A program made the position numbers and the translations under genes. A DNA stretch of 64,000 nt from positions 1 to 64,000 of the forward strand of contig JBGAUL010000018.1 in assembly GCA_044228685.1 (NCBI GenBank), in the 5' to 3' direction. A model generated the notes under the pieces. That model saw only the letters and a list, made by a program, of their open reading frames with translations, was not told the DNA's origin and searched no databases. Below, one piece after another: positions 10,401 through 19,249 of this stretch; within the stretch, counting starts at the first letter, position 1; each line of letters opens with the position of its first letter. Source of the stretch: JBBATK01 sp044228685 (GTDB lineage: Bacteria; Bacteroidota; Ignavibacteria; Kapaibacteriales; NICIL-2).

Positions 10401-13400
10401 CGCTTGTGGCGTGCACAAGTGAAGTATCGACCAACGGTATGCTTGAGCCTTCGCTGACAACGACTTCAGCCAAAGAATCGATTTGCAAGGGTGTTGAATC
10501 GACGACATGTATTTGCTGCAATGCACTGGCGCTGTTTCCGTTATGATCAGCCACAATCCACGTACGCCGAATCATGTACTCACCGGCGCATACTCCATCA
10601 ACTCGTGTATCTTCATGACCTAGCGCTAAGGCAGAAATAGCAGAGCAATTGTCGTGTACTTGAGCCGATCCACAACGACTCGTATCTGCGTTGTCGGCAC
10701 ATGAGATTGTACAGTCAGCAGGTGCCTGCAGTGATGGCGCTGTAGTGTCTCCAATAACAAAGACTTGCTGACACTGTGAACTGCAGCCGTGACTGCTATG
10801 CAACTGTAGAGTGATTGTTGCAGCACCACTCAAGACTGAATCTGCAAGAATGGAACAGTCTCTTTGAGAAGCCGAACCAACAATGTGGGCGTTGCCGCCA
10901 ACAGACCACAGAAATTGAGCAGAGCTGTCGAAGGAATAGACGTGCAGGACAGAAGAAGGACAAAAGAGCTGATTCCAGTTAGGGGCTGAAGCAGAATCTA
11001 GCTTGATCCCACACTGAGGACTGCTCCAAACATTGACGCGTATATCGTTTGATCTGACCAGTGAAGGCGTTGTGCAGGATGTTGTCGGCATGAAATCCAG
11101 ACTAACGATATCTGCATCGTTTTGAGCCGAGAGTATAAACTCCGGACTATCTTCACCAATTTCCTCATTGTTAATCCGCCATTGATAGTGTCCGCTGATG
11201 GTCGAATCTATAACAGCGCGAAACTTGATCTCCTCACCGGCACAAATCGACGCATCTGCAGGCTCCGATTGAATACTCGCATGCACCTGCAACGAATCCG
11301 TTTGAAAGAGCACGTAAATTGTTTTGTCTGCACGAAGCGAATCGACGTCGATTGAATTTGGCTTGCCAATCGAAGTTCCGTCAACGAGAACATCGGCTAC
11401 TACTGAACACGGATCAGGGATGATGCTCACATGTTGATGCTGATTGCAGCTCAATACGATGTCGCCGGATGGCTCGGTATGACCGTGCGAGCTTGATGAA
11501 ATATGCAGATAGTGGTTTAAGCATCGTTTCTTCGCGACAACAAGCAAACCTGTTCGAAATGCAGAGTGCAGAATGATACTTGAATCTGTGCTCGAGCGAG
11601 GTTCTATGACATGCCACAGGCTGTCACAGAGAATAGCTGCCACGAGCTCTGCGTTCGTGCTGCTCGAATCTCGTTCTACTGCATTGATGCGTATTTCCAA
11701 TTGCATTGAATCGGCACTGAGACTGTCTGATTCAAGCATCCACTGACGCGATAAGAGTTTAGTGCTATCGAGCAGTGAAGGCAGATAGTGCGGCTGAGTG
11801 AATTGTTGACGACTTGAGACGCTCAATTGACCCGGCGTGTGAAGTCCGAAAAGCGTACATCGAAGCATCCCCGCTCGGACTGAATCTCCAATCGCAAACA
11901 AGTGTTGAGAATGCTGTGCATCAAACACTTGCGCTTGCACTGAGTTGATCCAAGAGCTGCTGTCAATAGAGTATTCAATCGAACAGGTGCTATCGACCCT
12001 GAGACAGTGGATGTCGGTATACATCTGACCTTTTGACAGACGAAGAGAGTTCGAAACAGACAAGTCCGAACACAAAGCACAACCCAATGCCGAGTTGAGT
12101 TGCAGTGAGCCTAACTCTAATTTGTTAGCGCAGAAATAAACTTCGCGGGTTGAATTGATAATTATTGAGCCACTGCCTTGAATGCGTCCACCGAGATTTG
12201 TAATGTATCCATCAACCACCAAATCGTTCGTGCCGAGGTCGAGCACTGAGCCGCTGTCGAGAATCACGTTTCGTACATGCTGGGACGAATCGAGTCGCAC
12301 TGTTGCATTCATGATGTGCAAGGTTGTTGTCGAAGGCAAGGTATTCTTTGCGACGCAGTGTAGTGTTCCTTGTTGAACGATGGTAGCTCCGGCATAGGTG
12401 TTTGCTGCGCTAAGCTCTAGTTCACCCGGACCCGTTTTGAGCAAGTCAGTGGCAAGACCGCCACTCAAAATCCCAGCTAAACGCGCACAGTCACTTGACG
12501 AAGTGGTATTGTCATAGACATAGAATTCTCGCGCATTGTACTCCGTGCTCGATCCGTTGTCGAGCGCGATGGGATTGAGAAAAGTGATGCGGCTATCGGC
12601 CTTCGGCGATGAGAGTAAAAAGGCACAACCTGAGGGCAGAAAGGCGTTGTCGTTCCAAGTCAGACTTGCGACGCTTGAGCCTCCGATGCTCGTAACAAGA
12701 GTGACGCTTGAGGCGCCGTTGATGGCGGAGAATCCTCCAGGACCTTTGTTGGTATTGCCTGCGTCAAAGCTCACAGCTCCGCCCGAGGACGTGGGTGTCA
12801 CATCAAGCGCTCGCGCAAAGTTCATTCCCCCATCTAACTCCAGCACACCTCCACGAAAGTTTATAGAACAATTCGCGCCGCCGCTAGAAGTAGCGCCGCC
12901 CAAGGATGCGGCACTTGCGCGGACAAATCCTTGAAGGATGTTTAGGTTATTTGCACTGCTAAACGCGAGCTGATTACTAGATCCGTTTAGGATCAAAGTG
13001 CCTGCACCTGCTTTGTTGATCGGAGCTGCACTCGCGCCAAGTGGCTGAGTTAGACTTAGTGCAGTTGCGCCTCGACACACATAGAAGTATCGTGAATTCG
13101 TTCCACTGCCAATGCTCGCGCTGCCGGTTAATGCAAAATCACTGTTGCCGTCAAGCATGAGTGCGGTGCAGGTGATAGACTTGGTACCGCAGGACAATTG
13201 CGTCGAAGCATTCGGACTAATGCGCAATGCTGCGGCGCTAACATTCGCGCTCAGAGTCTGGTTAGACGTCGGAATAAAATCCACGACCGTTGAGCTCGTG
13301 GAGCTTTGCAGTTCGGTTGCGGTTGTCATGGATGTGAAGTTCTGCGCGGCGACGCCGTTAGCTGTCCAGGTCGCAAACGAGTTTCCGTTGACGGTGGCAA

Positions 13401-14793
13401 ATCCCGGAGTGCCCGTGCTTGCTGTGTTTGCGAGCAGTCCCCCAAGACCAAGAAAAGGCGTCCCGCTACCGAGAAACACAACTCGCGGATCCGAAGCCGC
13501 GCTTCCTCCAAGGCTTCCACCGATACCACTGAAATCGATAACCATGTTGGTGTTATCGCGTAATGAGAAGTTTGCGTTCGCTCCTCCAAAGGCTAATTGG
13601 GCCCGTCCGCTGCCTCCGCTCTGAGATTCAACCACTACACGCGCCGCGCCTGCGTTGAGAGTAAGCGCTTTGGTGCCGGCCACTCCAACGTTTTGTGTGG
13701 TGCCAGAGGATGCGGCGCGCAGATGGATTGTCCCACCGTTGAAGTTTATTGAAGCCGAGGCGGAGGCCGCAAGACGGGAGCTGAGATTCTGAGACGAATT
13801 GTCAAGATGCAATTCGGCGCCGCGCAAGACGAGTGACGAAGCAATGGTTGCACTGCCACCGAGACTAAGAACTCCCGCTCCAAGACTCGATTGCGATTGA
13901 TGTGAGAACAGCGTCCATGGACCAGCAACTCCGGATGTTGTGCCATCTAATTCCTGCACAGCTCCCGCGACAATCTTCGCCGTAAGTCCATTATTCCCAC
14001 CACGCAGAGTAGCCGAACTCGAGGCAGAGTGAAGCACACTGAGCTGCAATCCGTTGGCGCTTGCACCGCTCGATTGAACGACGCCAGAACCAGACAGGGA
14101 TCCACAATGAATATCACAAGCGTTTGCTGTTCCGGAATAGCTCAGTGAACATAGTGCTGCCAGGTGCACTGGAGTCGAACGTAATGATTGCGCAGCAGCG
14201 AGACTGGCATTATCGGCAAAGCTTAGCCGACCTGACCGTATATCAACACTGAGCAGATAAGAGTCGTTGGAACTTGCAAACTGCAGCGTCCCCGCTCCGA
14301 TTTTTGAGATTGGAAGCCCGCTCTGAAGTGATGACTTCAGCGTCAATGTCTTGGCACTGCTGATTTCGATGGTACAACTGTCTGATCCAATGCACTGAAT
14401 GTTCTCAGCAATTTGTGATTGAATGCTCAAATCCTGTGTGCTGTGAATCGATGAGATGCTCGGAAGCACAGAGTTGAGGCTTAGCGTGCTGCTTGATTGA
14501 TCGACGAACACATGCGCTCCGTCTCGCCAACGAGTTGACTGTGCCTGATTCGAAAACCAGCTCCAATTCTGCGCTGAATTCGTCCATGTTTGAGTACCGC
14601 TAATACGCAGTGAATCAGGAGCTGAACTGAGTTTCGAGTGCAAGAGAAGTACAAGAGCAAGAACGACAAGGAACAATAGACTTCGGTTGGTCGAAGTCGG
14701 TCTCGAGTTCTCCCAAGTTTGTTGTTGAAGAGCTTCATTCTTTGTTCGCGACTCTGTTAGCGCAACGCGCCCGAGTGAAGTGTTTGAGGTCAT
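7486..14793 (-). CDS. Giant surface protein: autotransporter-type repeats, HYR repeats, T9SS-like sorting domain
   Basis: A 2435-residue secreted protein, one unbroken frame from the ATG at 14793. A hydrophobic segment (about 38-58, SLLFLVVLALVLLLH) follows a long polar N-terminus and probably acts as the signal sequence. Residues about 60-880 are Ser/Gly/Ala-rich and carry passenger-associated beta-strand repeats (KIGAGTLQFASSNDS; NKAGAGTLILNGSSNQL; GPGELELSAANTYAGATIV), which form beta-helix passengers in autotransporters. From about 1350 to 2220 there are many HYR/Ig-like modules with the pattern D-x-x-A-P and DNC. The last 75 or so residues (VDVSYQIFDLAGR ... AGSYVVQV ... VLKY) resemble a type A T9SS C-terminal sorting domain. 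No autotransporter barrel is present, so export through T9SS is the better reading. Role inferred: adhesion or cell-surface matrix. The T9SS machinery itself is not in the window. Confidence 0.88.
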   Translation of the reverse strand: MTSNTSLGRVALTESRTKNEALQQQTWENSRPTSTNRSLLFLVVLALVLLLHSKLSSAPDSLRISGTQTWTNSAQNWSWFSNQAQSTRWRDGAHVFVDQSSSTLSLNSVLPSISSIHSTQDLSIQSQIAENIQCIGSDSCTIEISSAKTLTLKSSLQSGLPISKIGAGTLQFASSNDSYLLSVDIRSGRLSFADNASLAAAQSLRSTPVHLAALCSLSYSGTANACDIHCGSLSGSGVVQSSGASANGLQLSVLHSASSSATLRGGNNGLTAKIVAGAVQELDGTTSGVAGPWTLFSHQSQSSLGAGVLSLGGSATIASSLVLRGAELHLDNSSQNLSSRLAASASASINFNGGTIHLRAASSGTTQNVGVAGTKALTLNAGAARVVVESQSGGSGRAQLAFGGANANFSLRDNTNMVIDFSGIGGSLGGSAASDPRVVFLGSGTPFLGLGGLLANTASTGTPGFATVNGNSFATWTANGVAAQNFTSMTTATELQSSTSSTVVDFIPTSNQTLSANVSAAALRISPNASTQLSCGTKSITCTALMLDGNSDFALTGSASIGSGTNSRYFYVCRGATALSLTQPLGASAAPINKAGAGTLILNGSSNQLAFSSANNLNILQGFVRASAASLGGATSSGGANCSINFRGGVLELDGGMNFARALDVTPTSSGGAVSFDAGNTNKGPGGFSAINGASSVTLVTSIGGSSVASLTWNDNAFLPSGCAFLLSSPKADSRITFLNPIALDNGSSTEYNAREFYVYDNTTSSSDCARLAGILSGGLATDLLKTGPGELELSAANTYAGATIVQQGTLHCVAKNTLPSTTTLHIMNATVRLDSSQHVRNVILDSGSVLDLGTNDLVVDGYITNLGGRIQGSGSIIINSTREVYFCANKLELGSLQLNSALGCALCSDLSVSNSLRLSKGQMYTDIHCLRVDSTCSIEYSIDSSSWINSVQAQVFDAQHSQHLFAIGDSVRAGMLRCTLFGLHTPGQLSVSSRQQFTQPHYLPSLLDSTKLLSRQWMLESDSLSADSMQLEIRINAVERDSSSTNAELVAAILCDSLWHVIEPRSSTDSSIILHSAFRTGLLVVAKKRCLNHYLHISSSSHGHTEPSGDIVLSCNQHQHVSIIPDPCSVVADVLVDGTSIGKPNSIDVDSLRADKTIYVLFQTDSLQVHASIQSEPADASICAGEEIKFRAVIDSTISGHYQWRINNEEIGEDSPEFILSAQNDADIVSLDFMPTTSCTTPSLVRSNDIRVNVWSSPQCGIKLDSASAPNWNQLFCPSSVLHVYSFDSSAQFLWSVGGNAHIVGSASQRDCSILADSVLSGAATITLQLHSSHGCSSQCQQVFVIGDTTAPSLQAPADCTISCADNADTSRCGSAQVHDNCSAISALALGHEDTRVDGVCAGEYMIRRTWIVADHNGNSASALQQIHVVDSTPLQIDSLAEVVVSEGSSIPLVDTSLVHATSACSLALHVEFMDESVSDSLCEGHYVLHRRFRVADACAQTASCVQRIVVRDSIAPSIECPSDISVSCSTQIPNAAQNMSEFIALGGLCSDNNSSNLHLDFVRVDTLSWLNSSHFHLKRLYRVTDACGNSSTAQHSILVHDEIAPSVANPDTLSWWQNLVLDHRADINYSDNCDGQLQIAYVVDDSNLVHTSATLAGRVFSARTHVVHWTVSDEASNTTSANQVLVVKAAGNASIHCVADSVVLFCDSSSCTTHITGDELDAQSDDDCPGLLIQNSVNGSSTLSGLELQRGEYHVHWTLRDSCGSQSECDQVIIVRDNRAPDLSAASCTVYLDSTGNHELHLSDFNYSVSDNCSATQVSMSRYQVHCTDLGQTYITMIARDADSNTRSINVQLTVRDTIKPLARAREIRGFYNSQGLILLRAEDCDSLSWDNCSIVTKKVQPDTIRYGADSVHYARFFVRDASDLESSCSVRFTVRDTSAPRIQVNTMCRAACTSSSCEANVDIVCSLHDNCDTHPILRAKTERGEHLNVTELGNDRYRLQLARGRYRIRLEALDESANRSTARMLVIVKDSTAPIVRTKKLDVFLDNHGHAHISAEQVDDGSTDNCGIRHLSLSKAWFDCADLGTHHVILRARDASQNEGSAVATVTVKDTIAPVVRTKNVTVNLTNGSAMIHASQINDCTRDNCALAGCSLSDSIFTCADVGNNVVKFCAWDASGNSASCTANVLVRQRPSAVINVTANSSVYTGGDSKHIYLGYGSQSCTLRAAASNGLSYHWSPSAHLSCTNCPNTVFSTQTEGLYSYQLIVTNACGCSDTAQVQICVTDVRVQSQPPKIRLCHNNSTLELNASSVASHLQQHSSDHLGSCASWTCASAREQIIQIPADSSLTNSNAGLSLIIHCVPQPFSDTFRCWCETPEQVDVSYQIFDLAGRAQTDIVRSTSHQVVELGAELSAGSYVVQVIIDNHRHEIPVLKY

Positions 14794-15020
14794 TGCTCAT
14801 TCCGTAGGTGGTGAATTCCGTGCAGGGTGAAGTTGGTGCGACCCTGTCAGCACAAAACGATTCAGCACGAGCGGAATGGACGCGGTGAATTTTCCCCAAA
14901 AGCTGTGCTTCTGGGCAAACTCAATTAATTCATATGCTTAGTTTTTATGCACAGTTGCTTGAGTCCGGATCTTTCGATTGAGGTGGATAACATGACATGA
15001 TTGAAACTCGAGGAGCCACT
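14794..15020. other. Divergent intergenic region between the giant gene and the ABC exporter
   Basis: About 230 bases that should hold the promoters of both divergent transcripts. I see no RNA gene or strong palindrome. A GAGGAG ribosome binding site at 15010-15015 at its right end belongs to the small frame that starts at 15021. Confidence 0.4.
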
Positions 15021-15068
15021 ATGTTTGTAGTTCTGTTTTCGCCGTTGCACTTGCTGCAGCGCAGCTAA
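15021..15068 (+). CDS. Possible 15-residue leader peptide upstream of the ABC exporter
   Basis: A strong ribosome binding site (GAGGAG at 15010-15015, five bases from the start) precedes an ATG at 15021 that opens a 15-codon frame, MFVVLFSPLHLLQRS. Its stop TAA shares a base with the ATG at 15068 that opens the exporter frame (TAATG). The same TAATG coupling is used in this window at queF/queD and at the MacB-like permease/ATPase pair, so the arrangement could couple exporter translation to this leader. The peptide itself is hydrophobic and has no recognised family. A chance frame cannot be excluded. Confidence 0.3.
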   Translation: MFVVLFSPLHLLQRS

Positions 15069-16915
15069 TGCAGAGTGGCACAGTTGAGTCTTTACGAGTG
15101 CACCATCTTTGGTGCTTTGCGCGACAATCCCCAATGGCAACAACGGCAAGCGAAAAAGTGTCGGGTACTGAAAAACCCAACTACAGCTATCTGCGACGAT
15201 TGCTCGGATACTTGCGTCCCTATTGGATTTGGGTTGCTGTTGCTTTGATGATTACCCTGGTTTCTTCGTCGCTCGGTCCCGCACGACCGCTCATGGTTCA
15301 GCGAGGAATTGATTCATTTATCAAGACCAATGATTCAACCGGACTTCTTCATCAGTGCCTGCTCATCTTAGGACTCTTGATCGCTCAGGCTGTGTTGCAA
15401 TTCACACTCACGTTTTTGATGCAGTGGGTCGGACAACGTGCTTTAGCGGACATTCGGATGGTGGTCTTTGATCACATCCAGCATATGTCCTTGCGCTTGT
15501 TTGATAAAACGCCCGTCGGCCGACTCGTCACGCGCGTCACCAATGACGTTGAAGCGCTGAACGAACTCTTCTCATCCGGCGTGGTTTTGATTTTTAGTGA
15601 TGTCTTAGTTCTGGCCTGGATTCTTGGATTCATGTTCAGCATCAACTGGAACTTGGCGCTCTACACAATCGCCATTGTTCCCTTCTTGCTCTTTGCAGCC
15701 ACTGTTTTTCGTCGCAAGGTCCGTATCGTCTACTCCCTCATTCGTGTGCAAGTGGCTCGGATGAATTCATTCCTCAATGAATATGTGAGTGGAATGATTA
15801 CGGTGCAGCTCTTCAATCAACAAGAGAGTCAGCGCGAGCAGTTTGATGAAATCAATGTTGAGCATACGCGACTTCAAATCAAGTCGATTACCTACTACGC
15901 AGTGTTCTTTCCCGTTGTAGAGTTGTTGTCTTCGATTGCGATTTGTACAGTCCTGTGGTACACCGCCGGAAACTTCCTCTCCGGCACCATGACAATCGGT
16001 ACTCTCGTGTCATTTGTGATGTACGCCGAAATGTTCTTCCGTCCGGTGCGTGATTTAACCGAGAAATACAACACTCTACAAAGTGCAGTAACTGCGTCCG
16101 AGCGAATCTTCGAACTACTGGATACCAGTGATCCCGATGTTTCCAATGCCGGAGGTGCTGCCGTTAAGCCTTTCGAGAAGTCCATCGAGTTTCGCGATTT
16201 GAGCTTTAGTTACGACAAGAAGCGCGATGTACTTCGCAATATCAGTTTCAGCGTTGCCAAAGGTGAAATGGTTGCGATCGTTGGTGCTACCGGTTCGGGA
16301 AAAAGTACGCTGATCAATTTGCTGTGTCGCTTTTACGATTACGATCGTGGTCAGATACTCATCGATAGTCAGGACTTACGCACGATGAATGCCGAACAAC
16401 ACCGTGAACGCATAGCACTCGTGTTGCAGGACGTGTTTCTCTTTTCGCGATCAGTGCGAGAAAACATCAGCATGGGACGTGAACATTTGAGCGATGAACA
16501 CATGCGCTCAGTAGCAACGTCAATTGGTGCTTCCTTTATTGATCACTTGCCCGAAGGCTATGATACACAAGTGATGGAGCGAGGAACCACTCTCTCAACC
16601 GGACAAAAGCAGCTCATTTCCTTTGCTCGCGCCGTGGTTGGTAATCCGGAGATTTTGATTCTCGACGAAGCAACATCGAGTATCGATACCGAAACCGAAC
16701 AGCTTATCGACAAAGCCATTGAAAAGACTCTTGCCGGTCGCACTTCAATCGTGATCGCGCACCGTTTGTCGACGATTCAACGTGCCGACAGAATCGTGGT
16801 ACTGCATCACGGCGAATTGGCTGAGATCGGCACTCACGCTGAATTGTTGGCGAAGAATGGATTATATGCCAAGTTGTACAGACTGCAATACGCTCACGAC
16901 GCAAAGCTGAATTGA
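15068..16915 (+). CDS. ABC exporter, fused membrane and ATPase domains (MsbA-like)
   Basis: A 615-residue half-transporter of the type I exporter family, which works as a homodimer or heterodimer in the inner membrane to flip lipids or expel hydrophobic compounds. Six membrane helices lie in about residues 50-340. The ATPase domain has Walker A GATGSGKST (about 407), Q-loop LVLQDVFLFSRSV, signature LSTGQKQ (about 508, with T in place of the usual G of LSGGQ), Walker B ILILDEAT (about 530) and the H-loop IVIAHRLST (about 563). The start at 15068 overlaps the stop of a small upstream frame (TAATG); an in-frame ATG at 15134 gives an N-terminus (MATTASEKVSG) that looks more like those of relatives, so the start is uncertain. 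No second ABC subunit adjoins it, which favours a homodimer. Substrate unknown. Confidence 0.9.
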   Translation: MQSGTVESLRVHHLWCFARQSPMATTASEKVSGTEKPNYSYLRRLLGYLRPYWIWVAVALMITLVSSSLGPARPLMVQRGIDSFIKTNDSTGLLHQCLLILGLLIAQAVLQFTLTFLMQWVGQRALADIRMVVFDHIQHMSLRLFDKTPVGRLVTRVTNDVEALNELFSSGVVLIFSDVLVLAWILGFMFSINWNLALYTIAIVPFLLFAATVFRRKVRIVYSLIRVQVARMNSFLNEYVSGMITVQLFNQQESQREQFDEINVEHTRLQIKSITYYAVFFPVVELLSSIAICTVLWYTAGNFLSGTMTIGTLVSFVMYAEMFFRPVRDLTEKYNTLQSAVTASERIFELLDTSDPDVSNAGGAAVKPFEKSIEFRDLSFSYDKKRDVLRNISFSVAKGEMVAIVGATGSGKSTLINLLCRFYDYDRGQILIDSQDLRTMNAEQHRERIALVLQDVFLFSRSVRENISMGREHLSDEHMRSVATSIGASFIDHLPEGYDTQVMERGTTLSTGQKQLISFARAVVGNPEILILDEATSSIDTETEQLIDKAIEKTLAGRTSIVIAHRLSTIQRADRIVVLHHGELAEIGTHAELLAKNGLYAKLYRLQYAHDAKLN

Positions 16916-17027
16916 GCATCGCAATAAACGACGTGCGAATAGTGAGTGATAGCAATCGTACAGTTGTTCGTGTTATCGCTTGAGATTGCAGCATTGTTAG
17001 TCATATCCTAATCGAGTTTGAATTCTC

Positions 17028-18173
17028 ATGTGGTCTTCAGTTGTTGGACAACATCGCGCAAAGGACAATCTTCAGAGAGCAATTCTGAATGAGAGGGTCG
17101 CGCATGCCTACTGCTTCTGGGGAGCCGAAGCCACGGCCGCCGAAGCACTGGCCTTGGAGTTCGCTCGTTGCCTGAATTGTCAGAATCCACAGAAGACTGA
17201 GAGCGGTGTTGAAGCTTGTGGTCAGTGCAAGAGCTGCACGCAAACTGAACACCTCCAGCATCCCAATATCAAACTCATCTTTGCCTTACCTGCTGGCAAA
17301 GGATCCTCGGGTGATGATGACGATCCGGCGTCTCGTATGTCCGAAGAACAACTTTCCGATATTCAGGAACAGATTCGTCTCAAAGCTGAGAATCCATATC
17401 ACGACATCCAGCTCAGCAATGCCTCGCAAATCCGCATTGCTTCGATTCGTGAAGTGAAGAAGTCCATTCAATTCAGTGCCTCGCAAAGCGGACATCGCGT
17501 GGTGATCCTTTGCGACGCGGATCAGATGACGACGGAAGCGGCAAATGCCTTTCTAAAGACTTTGGAAGAACCGCAGAATAGTGTGACTTTGATTTTGTGC
17601 ACTGCTAGACGGGAGTTATTGCCCCAGACAATTCTCTCGCGCTGTCAACAAATTCACTTGGAACTTCTCACAGTTGAGGAGATTCAACAGGCATTGGTCG
17701 AACAATATTCGATGGATGATGCGAATGCGCTGCTTTGCGCGTCGCTCGCTCAGGGAAGTTTGACGCAGGCATTGAGCTTTCAGAATGACGATGCTCAGCA
17801 ACTGCGTAATGACGTGGTGGATTTACTGCGGAGTGCGCTGCGACCGGGTGCTTATCGAGTGGATCTTATGGCCAAGCTCGATGAACTGACACATCAAGCT
17901 GATCGCGCCTCGCTTGAGAAAATGCTGAGTCTGTTGATGATTTGGCTGCGCGATGCCCTGCTGATGTCGACGACCAATTCGAACGTCGGTGTTATCAATC
18001 GTGACCAGTTGCCAACGCTCGAGAAATTTGTCCAAGCTTATGGATCTAAGGACACGATGTCGACCATTGCCCTGGTCGAAGACTGTATTCGATCGATCAA
18101 GGGCAATGGTCAAGTTCATGTCAATCTCGTCTGCATGCTCATTGGCATTCGCCAAATTTTCTTGGCGGCGTAG
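17028..18173 (+). CDS. holB: DNA polymerase III subunit delta' (clamp-loader)
   Basis: A 381-residue AAA+-fold clamp-loader protein. The N-terminus (SSVVGQHRAKDNLQRAILNERVAHAYCFWGAEA) matches the delta'/gamma family, and the four cysteines C-x2-C ... C-x2-C-x2-C (CLNC, CGQCKSC, residues about 47-75) fit its zinc module. The P-loop position reads GAEATAAEA, without the GK[ST] needed for nucleotide binding, which is characteristic of delta' rather than the ATP-hydrolysing gamma/tau subunit. The sensor region LEEPQNSVTLILCTARRELLPQTILSRCQ carries the SRC motif of this family. It would load the sliding clamp with delta and gamma/tau. The gene stands 112 bases after the ABC exporter and is convergent with the SPFH gene. 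DnaX itself is excluded by the missing P-loop. Confidence 0.88.
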   Translation: MWSSVVGQHRAKDNLQRAILNERVAHAYCFWGAEATAAEALALEFARCLNCQNPQKTESGVEACGQCKSCTQTEHLQHPNIKLIFALPAGKGSSGDDDDPASRMSEEQLSDIQEQIRLKAENPYHDIQLSNASQIRIASIREVKKSIQFSASQSGHRVVILCDADQMTTEAANAFLKTLEEPQNSVTLILCTARRELLPQTILSRCQQIHLELLTVEEIQQALVEQYSMDDANALLCASLAQGSLTQALSFQNDDAQQLRNDVVDLLRSALRPGAYRVDLMAKLDELTHQADRASLEKMLSLLMIWLRDALLMSTTNSNVGVINRDQLPTLEKFVQAYGSKDTMSTIALVEDCIRSIKGNGQVHVNLVCMLIGIRQIFLAA

Positions 18174-18215
18174 TTGCCAAGACACGAGACTATTGGCACG
18201 CTATCGAGTTGTCAA

Positions 18216-19130
18216 TTAGTTCGAATCCTTCCCATCGAGAATCAGCGGCATTGACTTGCCACCCATCACAATGATCTTGGAATTTGGAGAATTGACGAGT
18301 TCCTTCTGAACCTTGATTGCTTCGTACTGAAGAATCTTATCGCTCAGACCCGATGCAAGAATTTTTTGAGCATCTGCCGTTCCTTGTGCTTCTTGACGTT
18401 TCATTTCAGCTTCCTTCTTGACCTTTTCAAGCACGTAGTCCTGACGCTGAGCTTCTTGGATAGCAGCAATCTTGCGTTCAATGCTCTCCGTAACCGTCGG
18501 AGGAAGCGTCACATTGCGAATCAGCACCTGCTTCAGCTCAAAACCGTTCTTTTGAAAATCATCCATGAGCATGTCGCGAAGTTGACTTTCAAACAGAGCG
18601 CGCTTGGTTGAATAGAGGTCGGTTGCAGAAAAGTAAACAGCGCTCTCACGAATACGAGCACGGATGACCGGTCGAACAAATTGCTCCTCGAAATTCACAC
18701 CTAACAATTGGAAAACGTCCGGTGCTTTTACGGGCATGACGCGATAGAGAACGGTAATATCAAGTGAGACTTCGAGACCATCATTGCAGCGCACATGCAC
18801 CGCGTCATCACCGGATTTGTTCCCTTCATCCCTCACTGCACTCATCGTGTAATTGAGTTGGCGGATGTTCATGACTTCGACTGTATACAAAGGATTGATG
18901 AAGTTCAAGCCTTCATAAAGAACGCGATCTTTCTGAACTTGACCGAAGAGACGAATGACGCCGACGCTACCGGAATCTATTTGACGGACGGTGGAAGTCA
19001 GTAGTCCCAGCACCATAACGACAAATCCAAGACCTCGTATAAGATTACGGAATCGCCTTGCGTTTCCGTCGGTTCGGCCCACCACAACTCCCAGAACAAC
19101 GATAATGAGACCGAGTATTGTCAAAAACAT
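18216..19130 (-). CDS. SPFH/prohibitin-domain membrane protein
   Basis: A 304-residue protein with two N-terminal hydrophobic segments (about 1-18 and 32-50), an SPFH/Band 7 domain (about 50-230; SGSVGVIRLFGQVQKDRVLYEGLNFINPLYTV, then the CNDGLEVSLDITVLYRV core) and an Ala/Glu/Lys-rich coiled coil (about 215-265). It resembles bacterial prohibitin homologues, which form ring-shaped membrane scaffolds that often modulate FtsH-type proteases. No partner protease or NfeD gene is adjacent, so the partner is unknown. It is transcribed alone on the minus strand, convergent with holB and divergent from dtd, with 119 bases separating its start from that of dtd. HflC is a possible alternative name, but no HflK gene is next to it. 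Confidence 0.85.
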   Translation of the reverse strand: MFLTILGLIIVVLGVVVGRTDGNARRFRNLIRGLGFVVMVLGLLTSTVRQIDSGSVGVIRLFGQVQKDRVLYEGLNFINPLYTVEVMNIRQLNYTMSAVRDEGNKSGDDAVHVRCNDGLEVSLDITVLYRVMPVKAPDVFQLLGVNFEEQFVRPVIRARIRESAVYFSATDLYSTKRALFESQLRDMLMDDFQKNGFELKQVLIRNVTLPPTVTESIERKIAAIQEAQRQDYVLEKVKKEAEMKRQEAQGTADAQKILASGLSDKILQYEAIKVQKELVNSPNSKIIVMGGKSMPLILDGKDSN

Positions 19131-19223
19131 ATATCCTCACAACACAGTAGTGAAACAGGTTTAAACTTTCAGTGTGTTAGAACGAAATGCCGAGCAGACA
19201 TGTTTCGGCAAAGACGCTCTGAT

Positions 19224-19231
19224 TAGATTTG
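19224..19231 (+). promoter_or_regulatory. Possible -7 promoter element of dtd (TAGATTTG)
   Basis: Matches the Bacteroidota -7 consensus TAnnTTTG and would start transcription about 12 bases before the dtd ATG. No clear TTTG is found at the -33 position, so this is tentative. Confidence 0.3.
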
Positions 19232-19249
19232 TCAAAAAATAAATGTAGC

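Noticed and set aside
7486..10800. Repeated short DNA motifs in the giant gene that might suggest a CRISPR or tandem array
   Set aside because: The repeats are diverged, in frame and encode HYR modules; no regular spacer pattern exists.
12536..13624. Antisense open frames of 130-170 codons inside the giant gene
   Set aside because: They are opposite to a repeat-rich, Ser/Gly/Ala-coding stretch whose composition opens the other strand; no ribosome binding site or recognisable domain.
15020..15027. TATGTTTG upstream of the ABC exporter, matching the -7 promoter consensus
   Set aside because: It overlaps the start codon of the small frame with a strong ribosome binding site, and no TTTG lies 19 bases upstream. 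I prefer the leader-peptide reading.
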